From RH-AL1 sp964243435 (GTDB taxonomy: Bacteria; Pseudomonadota; Alphaproteobacteria; Rhizobiales; Beijerinckiaceae), in the NCBI GenBank assembly GCA_964243435.1, contig CAXTFM010000156.1, positions 1 to 7,963 on the forward strand: DNA of 7,963 bases, in the 5' to 3' direction. Position 1 is the stretch's first letter. Every line of letters begins with the position of its first letter. Of the stretch, positions 5,377 through 7,963 are shown piece by piece. Under the pieces are notes generated by a model. The model was not told the origin of the DNA, did no database searches, and worked only from the letters and a program-made list of their open reading frames with translations. Both the position numbers and the translations under genes were made by a program.

Positions 5377-7284
5377 TCAGTCCCGACGCTTCGTCAGGGC
5401 CGCCTTCGACATCATCTCGATGAAGTTGCGGTCGAGCCCTGCCGGCTTGGCAGCGGCTTTCCGCTTAGGCGGCTTCGGCTGAGCCTCCGCGAGTTCGGCG
5501 CTGGCCTTGACGACCGTCCTGCGTGACACTGTTGGCCGACGCCCGTCCTGGCGAGGTCGGCCGGTATCGAACGGCGCCATCGGTGTACCGCCGGTCGTTG
5601 CCGGCGCCGCACTCTGCGGTGCGTGCGCCGGGCGCGCTATGACCGTCTTGAAGGGACGTTTCTGGGCCCCGCGCACCGGCGTCGCGTCGCGCGTGTTGGC
5701 GGAACGACCAGTTTGCTTGCCGCGACTTTTGTCGCCGCCGTGGCTGGTGTCGTTCGCCCTCCGCCTGTTGAGGCGGTCGCCGCGCGCGCGCTCGCGTTCG
5801 ATGTAGTCGTCGAGACGTTCACGATCCTCCATCGTGAGGACCGCGGCCTTCGCGCCATCGTCCCACGGCACCATCGTCCCGGCGCCATCGCCCATGACCG
5901 CCACCAGCCGGCTGGAGATGCCGCCGAGGCAGGCGAATCCGCGCTCGGAAAGTTCGTAGACGCCACCGTTCACCGGCGTGATCGCCGCTTCGACGCCGAG
6001 TTCCAAGGCGAGGCTCGCATGGGCGGCCAGATGGGCTGGGCTGCCGTGGACGGGCAGGGCGAAGCGCGGTGCTACCGCATCGTACATGATCCGCAGGTCT
6101 GCCCGCACCGGGTGTCCGGTGACATGGACCGTATCGCCCTCGAAACGATCCTCGGACGTCACGATGCGGGCGCCCAATGCACGCAGCTTGTCTGTGACGG
6201 CAGAGATGTAGTCTTCGTTGCCCGGGATCGCGCGCGCAGACATCACCACGGTGTCGCCGTTCTGCACCTTGGGCAGGCGCGCGTCGCGTCCGTTGGCGAG
6301 CTTGGCAAGCGAGGCGTTCTCCTCGCCCTGGGTGCCGGTGCACATCAGGACGCAGCCGTTGCGCTGAGTGCCCTTGAACTTGGAAGCCTCGTCGAGGAAG
6401 GGCGGGACGCCTTTCATCAGGCCGAGCGCCTCCGCGGCTTCGGCGGCATCGCGCAGCGCTCGTCCCGCGAGGGCCACCTTGCGGCGGGCTGCCTTGGCCG
6501 CCTGGGCGACCGATGCCATGCGCGCGACGTTGGAGCCGAAGCTGCAAACGAAGACCATGCCCCGGGTTTGACGCATGACCGCCTCGAGCGACCGGCGCAC
6601 GGAGGCTTCGGAGGTTTGCGGCGCTTCGCGGTCCGCGTTGGTGGAGTCGCACAGCATCAACTCGACGCCCTGGCGTCCGAAACCCTTGAGGGCGCCGATA
6701 TCCGTGCGCGAGCCGATGCCCGGGTTCTCGTCGATCTTCCAGTCGTTGGTCTGGAGGATGCGCCGACCTTGCGCCTCGAAGCCGAAGGCGACGCAATCGG
6801 GCGTGGAATGGGCGACGCGGATGGTGCGGATGCGGAAGGGACCGACGTTGAGCGTGCTCCCGGGCTCGAACGTCTTGATCTTGACCGTTCCGCGCAGCCC
6901 CCTGTCCTGGAACTTGCCTGTCAGCATACGGGCGGCGAACGGTGGCGCGTAGATCGGGCATTGCGTGTATTTGGGCCAGTACCGCGTGATCGCCCCGACA
7001 TGGTCCTCGTGATAATGCGAGACGACCAGCCCTTTCAGGGTTCCGCCGAGCGCGGCAAGGAAGTGCGGGTCAGGCATCACCGCTTCGACCCCGACGGTCT
7101 CGCGCGGCGCGAACGTAGTGCCGGCATCCACGAGAACCCAGCCGCCTTGCGCGCCGTAGAGTGTCAGGTTCATCCCGATGTCGGCAACGCCACCGAGCGT
7201 GCACACCACGACGGTGCCGGGTTTCGGATCAGGCAGGCGATCAAGTGCCGCACCGATCGGGGCAGCATCACTTTCGACGTTCAA
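5377..7284 (-). CDS. RNase J-like beta-CASP ribonuclease with long basic C-terminal tail
   Basis: The 635-residue protein is built as a metallo-beta-lactamase/beta-CASP nuclease of the RNase J type, which cleaves RNA internally and trims it 5' to 3'. Motifs are GGVADIGMN (31-39), metal ligands HYHEDH (90-95), His159 (AHSTPD), Asp181 (TNDWKID), CDSTNA (212-217), SNVARM (251-256), TGTQGEENA (317-325), ARAIPGNE (350-357), HVTGH (387-391) and His414 (PVHGS). All metal ligands are present, so activity is expected. It differs from housekeeping RNase J: HYHEDH for H-G/A-HEDH, NDW for GDW, HGS for HGE. After about residue 465 the usual C-terminal domain is replaced by about 145 Arg/Lys/Pro/Ala-rich, probably disordered residues, including an ERERLDDYIERERARGDR helix. 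Start: TTG 7284 with GAGGG six bases upstream; the first in-frame ATG is residue 38, inside a core motif. Probably an accessory paralogue; exact substrate unknown. Confidence 0.9.
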   Translation of the reverse strand: MNVESDAAPIGAALDRLPDPKPGTVVVCTLGGVADIGMNLTLYGAQGGWVLVDAGTTFAPRETVGVEAVMPDPHFLAALGGTLKGLVVSHYHEDHVGAITRYWPKYTQCPIYAPPFAARMLTGKFQDRGLRGTVKIKTFEPGSTLNVGPFRIRTIRVAHSTPDCVAFGFEAQGRRILQTNDWKIDENPGIGSRTDIGALKGFGRQGVELMLCDSTNADREAPQTSEASVRRSLEAVMRQTRGMVFVCSFGSNVARMASVAQAAKAARRKVALAGRALRDAAEAAEALGLMKGVPPFLDEASKFKGTQRNGCVLMCTGTQGEENASLAKLANGRDARLPKVQNGDTVVMSARAIPGNEDYISAVTDKLRALGARIVTSEDRFEGDTVHVTGHPVRADLRIMYDAVAPRFALPVHGSPAHLAAHASLALELGVEAAITPVNGGVYELSERGFACLGGISSRLVAVMGDGAGTMVPWDDGAKAAVLTMEDRERLDDYIERERARGDRLNRRRANDTSHGGDKSRGKQTGRSANTRDATPVRGAQKRPFKTVIARPAHAPQSAAPATTGGTPMAPFDTGRPRQDGRRPTVSRRTVVKASAELAEAQPKPPKRKAAAKPAGLDRNFIEMMSKAALTKRRD

Positions 7285-7337
7285 GAACAGCCCTCATGAA
7301 CTCTCTCCCATTCCGGAGGTCGGGAACTCTCCGTCTC

Positions 7338-7366
7338 ATCGTAGATGATCCTTGAAGTGGAGTCAG
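7338..7366 (-). promoter_or_regulatory. candidate housekeeping-type promoter for the RNase J-like gene
   Basis: On the minus strand CTGACT (7366-7361) and TACGAT (7343-7338) are separated by 17 bases. They match TTGACA in four of six positions and TATAAT in four of six. A start near 7330 would give a leader of about 46 bases to TTG 7284. Position and spacing are good; the boxes are only moderately conserved. Confidence 0.4.
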
Positions 7367-7378
7367 GAGGGTCGATTG

Positions 7379-7396
7379 CGATCCCTTTTGGGATCG
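7379..7396. repeat. perfect 7-bp hairpin CGATCCC-TTTT-GGGATCG
   Basis: A perfect inverted repeat with a four-base loop lies 13 bases upstream of the candidate -35 box of the RNase J-like gene. It could be an operator half-site pair, or the stem of a terminator for a transcript entering from higher coordinates. No T-run follows on either strand. Confidence 0.45.
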
Positions 7397-7652
7397 GAAG
7401 AGCACGTCGCATGCGGAAGGCCGATATCCGTTTCGTCGATCATCGCAGGCTAGGCTGTCCAAGCGACCTGACCAGTGCCGATTGAACGATGGTTTCACCG
7501 TTCATCCCCTTCAAATGGGGCGGGTTATTCACGCTCGCCCAACGTCTACGAGGCCGTGAACGCCATTGTCCATCTGCTTCCGAGGAAGCCGACAGCGCGT
7601 GATGCCGTCAGGTCTGCCGCCCCGCGACGCTGTCTCGGGTAAGGTCGACCCG

Positions 7653-7963
7653 TAAGACCCTGTTTCATGACGCCCGTGCCGGGGGTGTAACGAGGATCGT
7701 GATAGCAGCGAGCACGTAGAAGGCGAGCGCGGAGGATCGTGTCGCCACGTGATCGCGGGCAAGCCTGCCGCAGCGCCCGATCTAGCCGAACGCGCGGTCG
7801 ATCATCCAGCGACGGGCTGAACGGCGAAGTTTTTCTGGCCCCCTTACGGCCTGATGATTCCAACCGTGATGGCGCTGGCCGCGCCGACGCGCTCGCTAAG
7901 GTCAGGCCGGTCCGCGACGCAGCGTGCGAGGATGGGCCAAGGACGACGCGAGGCGTGCAACAG
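7653..7963 (-). mobile_element. remnant of an IS5-family insertion sequence, one end visible
   Basis: The decayed transposase at 7665-7963 places an IS5-family element here, continuing past the window edge. Its downstream end should lie just beyond the transposase stop; TAAGACCCTGTTTCA at 7653-7667 is a candidate terminal repeat, with TA as the possible duplicated target. The matching end is not in the window, so this boundary is a guess. Confidence 0.5.
7665..7963 (-). pseudogene. decayed IS5-family DDE transposase, C-terminal third
   Basis: From the window edge the minus strand reads HASRRPWPILARCVADRPDL, then SERVGAASAITVGIIRP, to a TAA at 7844-7846. It continues GGQKNFAVQP, shifts frame by one base at the GGG 7814-7816 (one C lost on the coding strand), and goes on RRWMIDRAFG, TAG at 7782-7784 where the family has Trp, then IGRCGRLARDHVAT and SSALAFYVLAAITILV to TGA at 7665-7667. 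This is the C-terminal part of an IS5-family DDE transposase: the RRWVVER-F-W-GR-RRLA-D-E-T signature is recognisable. The catalytic Glu of that signature is Asp here. Two stops, a frameshift and the altered catalytic residue make it inactive. The N-terminal part is beyond the window. Confidence 0.82.

Larger units (their letters stand above)
7285..7664. other. intergenic region upstream of the RNase J-like gene
   Basis: It contains the candidate RNase J promoter (7338-7366) and the hairpin at 7379-7396. There are also two weak symmetric stretches, GAACG...CGTTC at 7484-7503 and CCCC/GGGG around a 7-base loop just after it. I see no gene: frames on both strands between 7529 and 7664 lack ribosome binding sites and family resemblance. 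Confidence 0.5.

Noticed and set aside
5819..6961. 380-codon minus-strand frame inside the RNase J-like gene
   Set aside because: Arg/His-rich alternate frame of the same gene.
7268..7297. Nine-codon ORF overlapping the RNase J-like start, as a possible leader peptide
   Set aside because: Its ATG overlaps the Shine-Dalgarno of the TTG start and nothing suggests attenuation.
5623..7299. 558-codon plus-strand frame antisense to the RNase J-like gene
   Set aside because: A shadow; the minus-strand frame holds the complete beta-CASP motif set.
7323..7348. Plus-strand GGAAC at 7323-7327 as a second EcfG promoter
   Set aside because: No CGTT follows at 16 or 17 bases, and no gene follows on that strand.
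7546..7863. 105-codon minus-strand frame near the right end
   Set aside because: It is a wrong-frame reading across the decayed transposase; another frame carries the transposase signature.

Overview
The window is GC-rich chromosomal-type DNA, most likely from an alphaproteobacterium; a Methylobacterium-like member of the Rhizobiales/Hyphomicrobiales would fit. The placement is an inference. It rests on strong G/C preference at third codon positions, a textbook alphaproteobacterial EcfG stress promoter upstream of one gene, and the style of the IS5-family transposase remnant. No ribosomal or other marker gene confirms the genus.

Layout. (1) Bases 1-74 hold a tRNA-Val(UAC) on the minus strand. 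(2) Bases 75-719 carry no intact gene, but 338-582 (minus) reads as the frameshifted tail of an unrecognised protein. (3) Bases 720-3486 hold an AraC-family regulator (minus) diverging from two tandem short-chain dehydrogenases (plus). The 96-base divergent spacer contains three copies of GTCCGA, two of them directly repeated 22 bases apart. (4) Bases 3487-3986 are mostly non-coding: a hairpin, a coding-like remnant and one small ORF with a good ribosome binding site. (5) Bases 3987-5111 (minus) encode an Old Yellow Enzyme (NemA-type ene-reductase), preceded by a GGAAC-N16-CGTT promoter. (6) Bases 5377-7284 (minus) encode a large, divergent RNase J-like beta-CASP nuclease with a long basic tail, starting at TTG. 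(7) Bases 7285-7963 are intergenic DNA followed by a decayed IS5-family transposase that runs off the window.

How the genes may work together. AraC regulator, two NAD(P)-dependent SDRs and a flavin ene-reductase form a plausible detoxification or redox-metabolism neighbourhood for reactive carbonyls and activated alkenes. The AraC protein is the obvious candidate to control the SDR pair. The ene-reductase appears instead to be wired to the EcfG general stress response. The RNase J-like protein looks like an accessory paralogue of the housekeeping enzyme. Decayed genes and IS debris around the intact ones mark this as an accessory, rearranged stretch next to a tRNA. I see no phage, CRISPR, toxin-antitoxin or defence cluster here, and no clear new multi-gene system. 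The points most worth checking are the EcfG-OYE link, the unusual RNase J and the 338-582 remnant.
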